DNA of 58,482 nucleotides from DASRQK01 sp040392005 (GCA_040392005.1 JBEBWT010000011.1:1-58482); one strand, 5' to 3'; numbered from the stretch's first letter, positions 50,459 through 58,482 are shown. Notes: generated from the sequence alone by a model not told the origin. Program-made: numbers and translations.

Positions 50459-51724
50459 ATGGCACGGAATAAGTCTGACATATACGTATATGCGCATTGG
50501 AAAGGGCTGCCAGATCCCAAACTCATGGGCATACTATCTGCCCATTTTGCCAAAGGAAAAAAGGCTTTCAGTTTCGAGTACGATAGGACATGGCTAAAAT
50601 CTGAACAACGGCACGTGTTGGATCCTGATATACAGTTTTTTTCAGGGCCTCAGTTTGCCACCAAAAAAGAAAACTTTGGCGTTTTCCTGGATAGCATGCC
50701 GGATACCTGGGGGCGCACATTGATGAAACGCAGGGCTGCGCAACAGGCGAAAGAGCGGGGTGAGCAGGCATCTGTATTGTATGATATCGATTATTTACTG
50801 GGCGTATATGACGAGAGCCGTATGGGTGCGCTGCGTTTCAAAACACATCCGGAAGGACCATTTTTAGATAATAATGATCAGACGCCGACACCGCCCTGGT
50901 CTTCCATACGTGAACTTCAATACGCTGCTCACCGGTTCGAGAATGATGAAAACAACGAAGAGATAAAAGACTGGTTAGCTATTTTGATGGCACCTGGTTC
51001 TTCCCTGGGGGGTGCCAGGCCTAAAGCAAATATCCTGGATGAAAATAATGAACTGTGGATCGCCAAATTCCCCTCAAAGAATGACACATTGGACAAAGGA
51101 GCCTGGGAGTTCCTGGCTTATCGGTTGGCGATTGGAGCAGGCATACAAATGGCCCCCTGCACAGTACAGAAAATAGCAGGGAACCATCATACATTTTTTA
51201 CCAAACGGTTTGATCGGGAAAAAAAGGATCGCATTCATTTTGCGTCAGCAATGACCATGACCGGCAATAGTGAAGACACTATTCGTGATCATCCTGCAAG
51301 TTATCTGGATATTGCAGAATTCATACAAACGTATGGGACAAACGTAAAAGAAAACCTGCACCAGCTATGGCGAAGGGTTGTTTTCAATATCGCCATATCC
51401 AATACGGACGATCATCTGCGAAATCACGGTTTCATTCTGACAGACGGAGGTTTGGAATTGTCCCCTGCTTATGATCTCAATCCCTCGACAGAAAAGAATG
51501 GTCTCTCCTTGAATATTGATATGGACAACAATGCACTGGATTTTGAGCTGGCAAGAAGTGTCGGTGAGTTTTTCAGGCTGGACCATCATCGCATGGACGA
51601 AATCGTCCGGGAGGTATTGAAAAGTGTAAGCCAATGGGAATGTATCGCTGATCATATCGGGATTTCCAGAGCAGAAAAAGGGCTCATGTCCGGGGCATTC
51701 AGGGCAATTCGGTCAGACGTCTGA
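50459..51724 (+). CDS. hipA: HipA-family serine/threonine kinase toxin
   Basis: 421 residues. The N-terminal subdomain is present (FSFEYDRTWLKSEQRHVLDPD). The flexible P-loop region is LMAPGSSLGGARPKANI, with the Ser that HipA autophosphorylates. The catalytic loop is NIAISNTDDHLRNHGF and the metal Asp is in LSPAYDLNPS. HipA kinases phosphorylate an aminoacyl-tRNA synthetase and slow growth. All motifs look intact. Confidence 0.92.
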   Translation: MARNKSDIYVYAHWKGLPDPKLMGILSAHFAKGKKAFSFEYDRTWLKSEQRHVLDPDIQFFSGPQFATKKENFGVFLDSMPDTWGRTLMKRRAAQQAKERGEQASVLYDIDYLLGVYDESRMGALRFKTHPEGPFLDNNDQTPTPPWSSIRELQYAAHRFENDENNEEIKDWLAILMAPGSSLGGARPKANILDENNELWIAKFPSKNDTLDKGAWEFLAYRLAIGAGIQMAPCTVQKIAGNHHTFFTKRFDREKKDRIHFASAMTMTGNSEDTIRDHPASYLDIAEFIQTYGTNVKENLHQLWRRVVFNIAISNTDDHLRNHGFILTDGGLELSPAYDLNPSTEKNGLSLNIDMDNNALDFELARSVGEFFRLDHHRMDEIVREVLKSVSQWECIADHIGISRAEKGLMSGAFRAIRSDV

Positions 51725-51737
51725 TGAATCACTGAAT

Positions 51738-51792
51738 TTTGTTTATTCCAGTAAACAAATAAGGGTGATGTTTGCTTATTGTAGTAAACAAA
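51738..51792. repeat. Two dyads TTTG(T/C)TTA-N6-TAAACAAA in tandem
   Basis: Copy 1 at 51738-51759 has perfect 8-bp arms; copy 2 at 51771-51792 has one mismatch. Both have a 6-base spacer and the two start 33 bases apart. They lie between hipA and the end of lepB, which converge. They could be terminators or a protein-binding site; neither has a strong T-run. Confidence 0.6.
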
Positions 51793-51836
51793 TCGATACC
51801 CGAATCAATACCCGGATTTGCAGGAAAATACGGCTT

Positions 51837-53267
51837 TTACTTGATCCCCATAAAAATCCGGTTCCAGCGGATCTTGTCTAAGAATGTACCCTGCTTGTCC
51901 AGGCTGAGCCAGACAAATAGTGCCTTTCCGACAATGTGGTCCTCGGGTACAAACCCCCAGATACGGGCGTCTTCTGAATTGTGGCGGTTGTCGCCCATCA
52001 TCCAGTAATAGTCCATTTTGAAGGTGTATTCGGTCACCGGCGAGCCGTTGAGATAATACAGCCCGTCCGCAGCCCGCTGCTCCAGTTCATTGCCTTCATA
52101 GACCCGGATGGCCCGCTCATAAAGGGGGTAGGTCAGGCTGTCCAGGGTGACCGTCCAGCCTTTTTTAGGTACAATGACAGGCCCGAAGTTATCCATATTC
52201 CAGGGATGCAGCGGGCTTTCGGGAAATACCCGTGGTTCCTGGGTGTTCTCCGGCCGGATCGCCGGAATGATCTTGGTGACATTGCTCCATCCGGCCACAT
52301 CCGCATAGGTCTTCTCTGTCAGAAAGAGGACATACGGCTCCCGGAACTGGCCGTTGCTCTCAATACGCAGGTCCAGCAGTCGCTGGGGATTGAGGCCCGA
52401 TCCATCGGTATAGATCAGGTATTCCATCTGTCCCTGTGGTGGATTGAACCCTTTTTCTCCATTGACATAAACCTGTGCTGTCCGGAGGCTGATGGTGTCA
52501 CCCGGAATACCGATGGCCCTTTTGATATAATTTTCCCGTTTGTCGATCGGCCGGTTGAAGGGGGCATCTGCTTCCATCGGGAAATTGAATACCACCACAT
52601 CGTTGCGTTTGATTTCCTGGAATCCCGGAAGACGTTTATAGCCGATTTTTACACCTTCCCAATAAGCCTTTCCACCTGTCAGTGGCATGGTATGATGAGC
52701 AAAGGGAAAGGCCACCGGTGTCATGGGTACGCGGGGGCCGTAATTCAGCTTGCTCACAAACAGGAAATCCCCGACCAGCAGGCTTTTTTCCATCGATCCG
52801 GTCGGAATCATATAGGCTTCGATCAGAAAACCACGGATCAGTGTCGCGGCAACCACTGCGAATACAATAGCGTCGGCCCATTCACGGGCAAATGATTTTT
52901 TATAGGGATATTTTTCCCTGAATGCAGGTGTGGCCGATTGGCCCAGATACCTTACCAGTTTGTTATTTCCCCACAGGGGCAATACAATAAATGGTACCAG
53001 AATGGTAGCGGCGTATTCCCAGAACCGTCTTTTTCCAAATGATTTGACCAAATCCAGGTACAATCCGAACAGGACAAAAATATTGACGATGGGGATCAGC
53101 AGCAATGCGATCCACCAGGCTGGTCTGCCGGTGATGTTGCGGGCGATGATATACTCCCTGTATAGCGGAATCAAAGATTCCCACCCTGCCCGGCCTGCCT
53201 TGATAAAAAGTTTCCATAAACCGATGTGGACCAACACCAGTATAATTGCTAAAAACAGATATCCCAT
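51837..53267 (-). CDS. lepB: Signal peptidase I with N-terminal membrane extension
   Basis: 476 residues. Residues 1-105 hold three to four membrane helices in a DUF5684-like layout (LFLAIILVLVHIGLWKLF, WWIALLLIPIVNIFVLFGLY). The peptidase follows: catalytic Ser in YMIPTGSMEKSLLVGDFLFV, Lys in NYIKRAIGIPGDTI, and GDNRHNSEDARIWGFVPEDHIVGKA as the C-terminal box. It removes signal peptides from exported proteins. The large insert between the Lys box and the GDN box is usual for the phylum. Confidence 0.95.
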   Translation of the reverse strand: MGYLFLAIILVLVHIGLWKLFIKAGRAGWESLIPLYREYIIARNITGRPAWWIALLLIPIVNIFVLFGLYLDLVKSFGKRRFWEYAATILVPFIVLPLWGNNKLVRYLGQSATPAFREKYPYKKSFAREWADAIVFAVVAATLIRGFLIEAYMIPTGSMEKSLLVGDFLFVSKLNYGPRVPMTPVAFPFAHHTMPLTGGKAYWEGVKIGYKRLPGFQEIKRNDVVVFNFPMEADAPFNRPIDKRENYIKRAIGIPGDTISLRTAQVYVNGEKGFNPPQGQMEYLIYTDGSGLNPQRLLDLRIESNGQFREPYVLFLTEKTYADVAGWSNVTKIIPAIRPENTQEPRVFPESPLHPWNMDNFGPVIVPKKGWTVTLDSLTYPLYERAIRVYEGNELEQRAADGLYYLNGSPVTEYTFKMDYYWMMGDNRHNSEDARIWGFVPEDHIVGKALFVWLSLDKQGTFLDKIRWNRIFMGIK

Positions 53268-53291
53268 GTCAATATTTTAAAAATTTGTAAA

Positions 53292-54032
53292 TTAAGAAAA
53301 ATCAAACATCTCGCTGATCTCAAAAAATCCTTTCTTCCCCTTCAGCCACTCAGCCGCCAGCACCGCACCCACTGCAAACCCCTTGCGGTTGTGGGCGGTG
53401 TGCTTCAGCTCGATCTGATCGATCTCTGAGCTGTAAATCACCGTATGCGTACCGGGGACTTCCTCAATCCGGTGACTCTCGATCAGCAGCTCACTTGCCT
53501 GAGGGATTTTTTCCGTTCCTTCCCCGATCAGATTATTGATCCAGGCTGTTTTGCTACTGCTGTTTTCCAGAATACCCTCCGCCAATGTGATGGCTGTACC
53601 GCTCGGTGCGTCCAGTTTTTGGGTGTGATGGATTTCTTCCACCTGCACATCATAGCTTTGGTAGGGATCCATGGCTTTGGCCAATAATTTATTGATATGG
53701 AACAGCACATTGACCCCAATACTGAAATTAGACCCGTAAAGAAGGGAATTGTTACCCGTCAGGCAGATTTCCCGGATTTCATCCAAGGCATCGTACCAAC
53801 CGGTCGTGCCAACTACAATGGGTGTTCCCGCTTCAAAGCAGAGTTTTATGTTGTCAATGACTGCTTCCGGCTGACTGAAATCAATAGCCATATCCACCTC
53901 CTGCAAATCTTCGGGGATGAGCTGCGGCCGGTTGTTTTTATCTACGATCAGGGCAATTTCATGTCCTCTTTGGGTGGCCAGCCGCTCGATCAGCTCACCC
54001 ATTTTCCCGTAACCGAATAATGCAATTCTCAT
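53292..54032 (-). CDS. dapB: 4-hydroxy-tetrahydrodipicolinate reductase
   Basis: 246 residues from ATG 54032 (MRIALFGYGKMGELIERL). NAD(P)-binding GYGKMG, VGTTGW, SNFSIGVNVLF and the catalytic EEIHHTQKLDAPSGTA motif are all present. It acts in lysine and diaminopimelate synthesis. Its start overlaps the DUF5683 gene stop by 4 bases (ATGA). Confidence 0.96.
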   Translation of the reverse strand: MRIALFGYGKMGELIERLATQRGHEIALIVDKNNRPQLIPEDLQEVDMAIDFSQPEAVIDNIKLCFEAGTPIVVGTTGWYDALDEIREICLTGNNSLLYGSNFSIGVNVLFHINKLLAKAMDPYQSYDVQVEEIHHTQKLDAPSGTAITLAEGILENSSSKTAWINNLIGEGTEKIPQASELLIESHRIEEVPGTHTVIYSSEIDQIELKHTAHNRKGFAVGAVLAAEWLKGKKGFFEISEMFDFS

Positions 54033-54787
54033 TTTAGATTGATTTTGATATTGAATCCAAAGACGGGGCCGGATGATGCGGCCAATGGATTTGTATAGGT
54101 ATAAGCAGCGGCCGGCGTAAAGGTTGGATTGACCTGTACGGTCAGCCCATCCGCAATTTCCCAACGGTTTTTCAACATGGAATCGACATAGGCTTCCACT
54201 CCGTTCAGTGCATACCAGGCCAGGGTGATCAGCACCATATAATCCCGGTTCCGGCGGTAATAATCCTTGGCATTGATCAGGTAGGCAGTGCCCTGTGAGT
54301 CCGCCGCAATATAATCATAGGGTGAGTCCGGCGGTACCGCATGGTTATTGGCCAGCCGGTACTGTACGTCTTTCAGAATGCTTCTATAATAGCGGTTGTT
54401 GAATTCAAAAATAAGTCCGGTAGTCACAAATCCCCCGTAAATCGCCGGAACCTTGATCCACCAGATCCCGCCATTGGTCACCTGTCCCCAGCCGGGCAGG
54501 ATCAATGAACGTCTCCAGGCTTTGCGGGTCAAGGACTCGATCGCCAGTCTGACCGAATCTTTATATACGAGGGTGGTGTCCTGCCGGTATGCGGGCTCGG
54601 TGTCCTGTCGGTATTCATGAGCAGTTTCCAGATAAATGGGAGCGGGGCCTATAAAGGTGGTTTCGTTTGTAAAAGAAGAATTTTCTTCGGCCCGCCCGCC
54701 GGACAATGCCCGGTCTCTTGCATGTAATGTGCCGCACAGGGACATCCATGCAATCAGGGAGATCGTGACGATTGCGAAATACCGCAT
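54029..54787 (-). CDS. DUF5683 domain protein
   Basis: 252 residues from ATG 54787. A signal peptide or anchor (IVTISLIAWMSLCGTLHA) is followed by the DUF5683 core: KAWRRSLILPGWGQVTNGGIWWIKVPAIYGGFV and FEFNNRYYRSILKDV, then a hydrophobic segment (MVLITLAWYALNGVEAYVD). This gene regularly sits between parB and dapB in Bacteroidota. Function unknown. The start overlaps the parB stop as TAATG, so translation is coupled. Confidence 0.88.
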   Translation of the reverse strand: MRYFAIVTISLIAWMSLCGTLHARDRALSGGRAEENSSFTNETTFIGPAPIYLETAHEYRQDTEPAYRQDTTLVYKDSVRLAIESLTRKAWRRSLILPGWGQVTNGGIWWIKVPAIYGGFVTTGLIFEFNNRYYRSILKDVQYRLANNHAVPPDSPYDYIAADSQGTAYLINAKDYYRRNRDYMVLITLAWYALNGVEAYVDSMLKNRWEIADGLTVQVNPTFTPAAAYTYTNPLAASSGPVFGFNIKINLK

Positions 54788-55740
54788 TACCAATCCAATA
54801 ATTCTAAAATCCGGTTCAGGTCATCCTCAGAATTGAACGGGATTTCAATGGCTCCTTTTCCCTTTTTTTCCTGCAATTTCAATTTGACCCTGGTCGCAAA
54901 TCGGGAGGCCAGGTCATCTTCGATTTTCTGGTATTGAAAGGACAAGCCCGCAGGCCCCTTTCCCGTGCCCTTTTTGATACTTTTCCCCTGCTGGATTTCG
55001 CGGACGATCTCTTCGGTTTTCCTGACGGACAGTCCGTTTTTTACCACTTCGTGAAATACATAAAGCTGCTGATCCACTTCGGGCAGATTGACCAGCGCAC
55101 GCGCATGTCCCATTGAAAGATTTCCATCCCGGATGGCGACCTGAATGGCGGGAGGCAATCGCAGCAAACGAAGGTAATTGGTGACGGTTGATCTGTTTTT
55201 ACTGACCCGTTCGCCCAATTCTTCCTGTTTGAGATTGAGTTCTTCGATCATGCGCTGAAAACTCAGGGCCACCTCGATGGCATTCAGGTTTTCACGCTGT
55301 ATATTTTCGATCAAGGCCATTTCCAGCATCTGCTGGTCATTGGCCGTGCGTACATAAGCCGGTATAGTCTTGAGCCCTGCCAGTTTGGAGGCCCGCAGAC
55401 GGCGTTCCCCGCTGATCAACTGATAATGACCGGATGTATCCTGCCGGACGGTAATGGGCTGGATCAACCCTTGCAGTTTGATGGATTCAGCCAATTCTTC
55501 CAGGGCCTCCAGATCAAAATCAGTCCGGGGCTGGAAAGGATTGATGGCGATCCGGTTAATCTCAATATCATAGATGCCCCCTACGCCAGATTCCGCATTG
55601 GCCGCCCAGGAGGCTGTCCCTGTTTGTTCCGACTGTGCCTTTTGCCCGGATGCGGCAGGCCTGGCCAGCACCTCTTCCGAATCATTCAACAAGGCGCTGA
55701 GCCCCTTGCCTAAACCTATTTTTCTTTGTTGTGCCGACAT
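54787..55740 (-). CDS. parB: Chromosome-partitioning protein ParB
   Basis: 317 residues. The CTPase/clamp motif is ISGERRLRASKLAGL. Box I-like residues are INRIAINPFQPRTDFD, and the DNA-binding helix-turn-helix is ERVSKNRSTVTNYLRLLRLP. A basic linker separates the C-terminal dimerisation segment. It loads at parS sites near the origin; no parS-like TGTTNCACGTGAAACA is visible in this window. It follows parA by 1 base. Confidence 0.96.
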   Translation of the reverse strand: MSAQQRKIGLGKGLSALLNDSEEVLARPAASGQKAQSEQTGTASWAANAESGVGGIYDIEINRIAINPFQPRTDFDLEALEELAESIKLQGLIQPITVRQDTSGHYQLISGERRLRASKLAGLKTIPAYVRTANDQQMLEMALIENIQRENLNAIEVALSFQRMIEELNLKQEELGERVSKNRSTVTNYLRLLRLPPAIQVAIRDGNLSMGHARALVNLPEVDQQLYVFHEVVKNGLSVRKTEEIVREIQQGKSIKKGTGKGPAGLSFQYQKIEDDLASRFATRVKLKLQEKKGKGAIEIPFNSEDDLNRILELLDW

Positions 55741-55741
55741 A

Positions 55742-56539
55742 TCAAATACTTGCCTCTTCTTTTTCCACGTTGATCAATCCGTTTTTCTGCAACAATTCCC
55801 TTGCCAGATTGAGGTAATTGATGGCTCCCTTGCTGTTGGCATCATGCATAATGACCGATACCCCAAAGCTTGGGGCCTCACTCAGGCGGGTATTGCGCTG
55901 GATAATGGTTTCAAAAACCAACTCGTTGAAATGCGACCGCACCTCTTCCACGACCTGATTGGCCAGCCTGAGCCGTGCATCGTACATGGTCAGCAGGATA
56001 CCCTCGATCTCCAGATCCCGGTTGAGCCGGTTCTGCACGATTTTGATGGTATTCAACAATTTGCCCAGACCTTCCAGCGCAAAATATTCACACTGCACCG
56101 GGATGATCACCGAGTTGGCAGCGGTCAGGGAATTGATCGTGATCAAACCCAGGGAAGGAGAGCAATCGATGATGATAAAATCATAACTGTCCTTTACCTG
56201 ATCCAGTACCTGCCGCATTTTGAATTCCCGTTCGTGCAGATTGATCATCTCGATTTCTGCTCCGACCAGATCAATATGGGCTGGCAGCAGATCCAGATGG
56301 GGAGTTTCTGTCGTCTGAATAGCTTCATTTGCCGGCAGTCCATTTACAATGCACTCATATATACTGGACTTGATGGTGCGCGGATCAAAGCCCAACCCGG
56401 ATGTGGAATTGGCCTGGGGGTCTGCATCCACCAGTAAAGTACGATATTCCAATACAGCCAGGCTGGCGGCCAGGTTGATCGATGTGGTTGTTTTTCCGAC
56501 CCCGCCTTTTTGATTGGCTATTGCAATGATTTTGCCCAT
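55742..56539 (-). CDS. parA: Chromosome-partitioning ATPase ParA/Soj
   Basis: 265 residues from ATG 56539 (MGKIIAIANQKGGVGKTTTSINLA). The deviant Walker A KGGVGKTT, LLVDADPQANSTSGLG and FIIIDCSPSLGLITINSL mark a Soj-type ParA. With ParB it segregates the origin. It is first of five minus-strand genes that overlap or nearly touch down to lepB. Confidence 0.97.
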   Translation of the reverse strand: MGKIIAIANQKGGVGKTTTSINLAASLAVLEYRTLLVDADPQANSTSGLGFDPRTIKSSIYECIVNGLPANEAIQTTETPHLDLLPAHIDLVGAEIEMINLHEREFKMRQVLDQVKDSYDFIIIDCSPSLGLITINSLTAANSVIIPVQCEYFALEGLGKLLNTIKIVQNRLNRDLEIEGILLTMYDARLRLANQVVEEVRSHFNELVFETIIQRNTRLSEAPSFGVSVIMHDANSKGAINYLNLARELLQKNGLINVEKEEASI

Positions 56540-56633
56540 TTCAATGATATCTATTTGTTTATTTGTATTTTTGGGTGCGTTAAGGGACGCTGTTCTCCGA
56601 GTGCTAAGATACGAATTAAGTATTAAAACTTTC

Positions 56634-57155
56634 ATGATCACAATAATTTCAGGTACAAACCGCCCAAACAGCAACAGCGAGAAACTCGCCGGATATTACC
56701 GCAACCGCCTGATAGAAAAGGGGGCTGCCACCCGTATATTGCGTCTGACAGAGCTTCCGGAGAATTTTATAACGGCTGATATGTTCGGCAAAAGAAGCCC
56801 TGCCTTTGCACCTTTTCAGAACATTGTTTCAGAAACGGAGAAGTTTGTGTTTATCATACCAGAATACAACGGAAGTTTCCCCGGCATCCTGAAAACCTTT
56901 GTGGATGCCTGCAAGTATCCCGACAGTTTTTTCAACAAAAAAGCAGCTTTGGTGGGTCATTCAACCGGTAAATACGGCAATATCCGGGGGGTGGACCATT
57001 TTACCGGGGTTTGCCATTACATGCGCCTGCACGTGTTGCCCCTGCGGATCCACATTCCGAATATCGTGCAGGAATTTGACGGGGAAGGCCGCCTTTTCCG
57101 GGAAGATACCGTCCGTTTTACCGATGAGCAGATGGATGGGTTTATTCGGTTCTAA
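56634..57155 (+). CDS. NADPH-dependent FMN reductase family protein
   Basis: 173 residues from ATG 56634. The flavodoxin-like FMN loop is IISGTNRPNSNSEKLA, and FIIPEYNGSFPGILKTFVDAC is the second FMN contact of this family. It reduces FMN, quinones or azo compounds with NADPH. TATTTTTG (56566-56573) is a candidate -7 box without a clear -33. It is divergent from parA. Confidence 0.9.
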   Translation: MITIISGTNRPNSNSEKLAGYYRNRLIEKGAATRILRLTELPENFITADMFGKRSPAFAPFQNIVSETEKFVFIIPEYNGSFPGILKTFVDACKYPDSFFNKKAALVGHSTGKYGNIRGVDHFTGVCHYMRLHVLPLRIHIPNIVQEFDGEGRLFREDTVRFTDEQMDGFIRF

Positions 57156-57212
57156 ATTAGTAGCCAATAACGTTTCCCTATACGTTTGAGTATATTCAAT
57201 CGACCGAATCAT
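57156..57212 (-). pseudogene. 5' remnant of a RelE/ParE-like toxin gene
   Basis: Starting at ATG 57212, 11 bases after the antitoxin stop, 19 codons read MIRSIEYTQTYRETLLATN. This resembles the first strand and helix of a RelE/ParE toxin. The frame then continues only as antisense of the FMN reductase gene, which ends at 57155. The rest of the toxin seems lost. The identity is inferred from position after an antitoxin and a short resemblance. Confidence 0.4.
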
Positions 57213-57223
57213 AAAACGAGAAA

Positions 57224-57454
57224 CTATTGACCTGATCCCGAAAAGCCTTCGGATAAAATTTCGCGGTGGGACCTGAATTTTTTTACTCGACCATCAGCAA
57301 TATCTGAGTCAGCTTTTTCCAATAGAATTTGCTCTTGTCCGTTGATATCCGTTGCAGGGTCTTGTGTGACATAAGTAACTCCCATTGCTTCCAAAATGGC
57401 TTTGATAGCACTCAGTTTTTTTTTACTGTCAATATGGATGGTTACTTGTGTCAT
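57224..57454 (-). CDS. Antitoxin-like small protein (orphan)
   Basis: 76 residues. It starts MTQVTIHIDSKKKLSAIKAILEAMGVTYV, the beta-helix pattern of small Bacteroidota antitoxins, and has a polar C-terminal tail (RSHREILSEGFSGSG) that would wrap a toxin. An autoregulation-like palindrome and a promoter precede it. Only a 19-codon toxin remnant follows, so it appears to be an orphan. Confidence 0.6.
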   Translation of the reverse strand: MTQVTIHIDSKKKLSAIKAILEAMGVTYVTQDPATDINGQEQILLEKADSDIADGRVKKFRSHREILSEGFSGSGQ

Positions 57455-57505
57455 TTGAGTTATATCTCAATACAAAGGTAAGTAAAGAAAATCAGATTAT
57501 TACAA
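57455..57505 (-). promoter_or_regulatory. Promoter and operator palindrome of the orphan antitoxin
   Basis: Minus strand TTG 57505-57503, 22-base spacer, TACCTTTG 57480-57473. TTGAG-TTATAT-CTCAA (57455-57470) is a 16-bp near-perfect palindrome between the -7 box and the ATG, placed where an antitoxin would bind. Confidence 0.6.
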
Positions 57506-57515
57506 TCGTTACAGT

Positions 57516-58076
57516 TTACTTATTGAAATTCGTCATGGTCAGCTCAATGCCGGTATGGATAAAACTCTCGATTACCTTTAGAGACGTGTCGATCAGCGCA
57601 GGCAGCCCGGCTTCCTCGTCTTCATCAAAACTGCTGAGTACATAATCGACCTGCCGGCCTTTTGGGAAATTATCCCCGATCCCGAAGCGCAGGCGGGGGT
57701 AGCCCTGACCGCCACAGAGGGCTTCGATGCTTTTCAGTCCATTGTGACCGGCACTGCTGCCTTTGGGTTTCAGCCTGATTTTCCCGAAGGGGAGAGCCAG
57801 ATCGTCCACGATCACCAATACATTTTCGAGGGGAATGCGGAGTTCATGCATCCAGTAATTGACCGCTTTGCCGCTCAGGTTCATATAGGTGGTGGGTTTG
57901 ATGACATAAACTTGTTTGCCCCGTTGCCGGAATTCAGCATAATAGGCATGACGCATCGTGGAAAAGGATCCCCCGACTTTTTCGACTAGCGCATCCGCCA
58001 CCATAAATCCGATGTTGTGCCGGGTGTCCGCATATTCCCGGCCGATATTCCCCAAACCTACGATCAAGTATTTCAT
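57516..58076 (-). CDS. pth: Peptidyl-tRNA hydrolase
   Basis: 186 residues from ATG 58076 (MKYLIVGLGNIGREY). The catalytic His is in DTRHNIGFMVAD. KPTTYMNLSGKAV, VIVDDLALPFGKIRLKPKGSSAGHNGL and GIGDNF-type residues (RFGIGDNFPKG) are canonical. It recycles peptidyl-tRNAs dropped by ribosomes. Confidence 0.97.
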   Translation of the reverse strand: MKYLIVGLGNIGREYADTRHNIGFMVADALVEKVGGSFSTMRHAYYAEFRQRGKQVYVIKPTTYMNLSGKAVNYWMHELRIPLENVLVIVDDLALPFGKIRLKPKGSSAGHNGLKSIEALCGGQGYPRLRFGIGDNFPKGRQVDYVLSSFDEDEEAGLPALIDTSLKVIESFIHTGIELTMTNFNK

Positions 58077-58162
58077 TATCAAAGTTTATGATGCCTCCAA
58101 AGTTATTGCTTGTTTGGCAATTTGCCAATTATTCTGTTTATCTTTGAGTAATTAGAGTAATT

Positions 58163-58236
58163 AAAGATTTTCTAACCAAAGTTATTCTTTGTTATTCTTT
58201 GAATAACTAAAGATTTTTTAACCAAAGTTATGACTT
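58163..58236. repeat. 46-bp-spaced direct repeat and dyad upstream of the small membrane protein
   Basis: AAAGATTT followed by TAACCAAAGTTAT occurs at 58163 and again at 58209. Between them GTTATTC-TTT-GAATAAC (58191-58207) is a perfect 7-bp dyad. This fills most of the AT-rich gap between pth and the ATG at 58230 and may be regulatory. The second copy ends at the ATG. Confidence 0.55.
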
Positions 58237-58397
58237 CATTGATTTTAGGACTGGCGACATTCGGCATTCTTCTTTTTCTTGGGACACAGGAAATCATCTT
58301 GATTGTTTTGGTTTTGCTGGTTAAATTGGCATTGATCTTTTTGGCGGTCTGGATTGTTTTGAAACTGTTAAGGAGAAACCGGCAGTCCCGATCATAA
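58230..58397 (+). CDS. 55-residue membrane protein with TatA-like N-terminus
   Basis: The ORF is MTSLILGLATFGILLFLGTQ, then EIILIVLVLLVKLALIFLAV and a basic tail LKLLRRNRQSRS. FLGTQEIILIVLVLL resembles the start of TatA proteins (Gly and conserved Glu before a short helix). The amphipathic helix with FGGKKIPE is missing; a second hydrophobic stretch and Arg/Lys tail replace it. The stop and last ~8 codons lie in the first unit of a 35-bp tandem repeat, so the C-terminus may be secondary. No function claimed. Confidence 0.5.
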   Translation: MTSLILGLATFGILLFLGTQEIILIVLVLLVKLALIFLAVWIVLKLLRRNRQSRS

Positions 58398-58467
58398 TGC
58401 TGTCCGAATAAAACCGGCAGTCCCGACCATAATGCTGTCCGAATAAAACCGGCAGTCCCGACCATAA
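58376..58467. repeat. 35-bp tandem repeat, about 2.6 copies
   Basis: CCGGCAGTCCCGA recurs at 58379, 58414 and 58449, followed by (T/C)CATAATGCTGTCCGAATAAAA. Copies 1 and 2 differ by one base; copy 3 breaks off after ACCATAA. No variable spacers, so this is not a CRISPR array. The array starts inside the small ORF; the last 15 bases of the window are non-repeat. Confidence 0.9.
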
Positions 58468-58482
58468 AGTGCAATCCTGCAA

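Noticed and set aside
51981..52895. 304-codon plus-strand open frame inside lepB
   Set aside because: Antisense to the conserved peptidase boxes of lepB; composition looks like a shadow with frequent His/Arg/Gln and no family motif.
54787..56539. Replication origin near parAB with parS sites
   Set aside because: No parS-like palindrome, dnaA gene or DnaA-box cluster is visible; parAB alone does not place the origin.
58376..58467. Possible CRISPR array
   Set aside because: Units are directly tandem with no variable spacers, and no cas gene is in the window.

Overview
The window is chromosomal DNA of a member of the Bacteroidota, probably near Chitinophagales or Saprospirales; the genus cannot be read from the sequence. 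Support comes from the recurring TTG-N17-23-TAnnTTTG promoter typical of the phylum, LytTR/LytS-type signalling with a propeller sensor, PafA-type phosphatase, DUF5683 and DUF6520 proteins, and the order parA-parB-DUF5683-dapB-lepB. Most genes are moderately GC-rich. AT-rich patches (about 200-2800 and 35600-38000) look foreign or recombined.

Layout. 1-3173: tail of a LytTR regulator and its LytS-type sensor kinase. 3363-13680: four co-directional genes whose products all carry signal peptides (a 1825-residue repeat protein, a fibronectin-III-like protein, an outer-membrane barrel and a small homologue of the large protein's N-terminus). This is the best candidate for an undescribed surface system. 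13741-16550: a divergent locus with a COG0523 metallochaperone and FolE, typical of zinc-limitation regulons. One palindrome covers the -33 elements of both promoters. 16646-18453: frr, pyrH and rbfA. 18524-24807: a Crp/Fnr regulator with YceI, a GDPD-EEP fusion, a sialidase, a PLP enzyme and a membrane protein. 24826-31756: a complete cyanophycin module (cphA, cphB, isoaspartyl peptidase) followed by BrnQ and an amino-acid oxidase-like flavoprotein. 31797-33446: PafA-like phosphatase.

33512-38840 is an accessory patch: an AbiE toxin-antitoxin pair with two nested palindromic operators, a small Cys-rich secreted protein with a MauE/DoxX-like membrane protein, a truncated AraC regulator with four tandem 20-21 bp boxes, an ArsR regulator with two tandem SRPBCC proteins, a 76-bp tandem repeat and terminators. 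It ends at tRNA-Pro(TGG). rplS, an aldo/keto reductase and a patatin follow.

41891-49936 holds the four enzymes of hydroxyproline catabolism (epimerase, D-amino-acid oxidase-type flavoenzyme, DHDPS-family deaminase, ALDH), then a DUF885 peptidase and an APC permease. 50110-51724 is HipBA. 51837-56539 (minus strand) is lepB-dapB-DUF5683-parB-parA. The right end has an FMN reductase, an antitoxin with a truncated toxin remnant, pth, and a short membrane peptide whose 3' end runs into a 35-bp tandem repeat.
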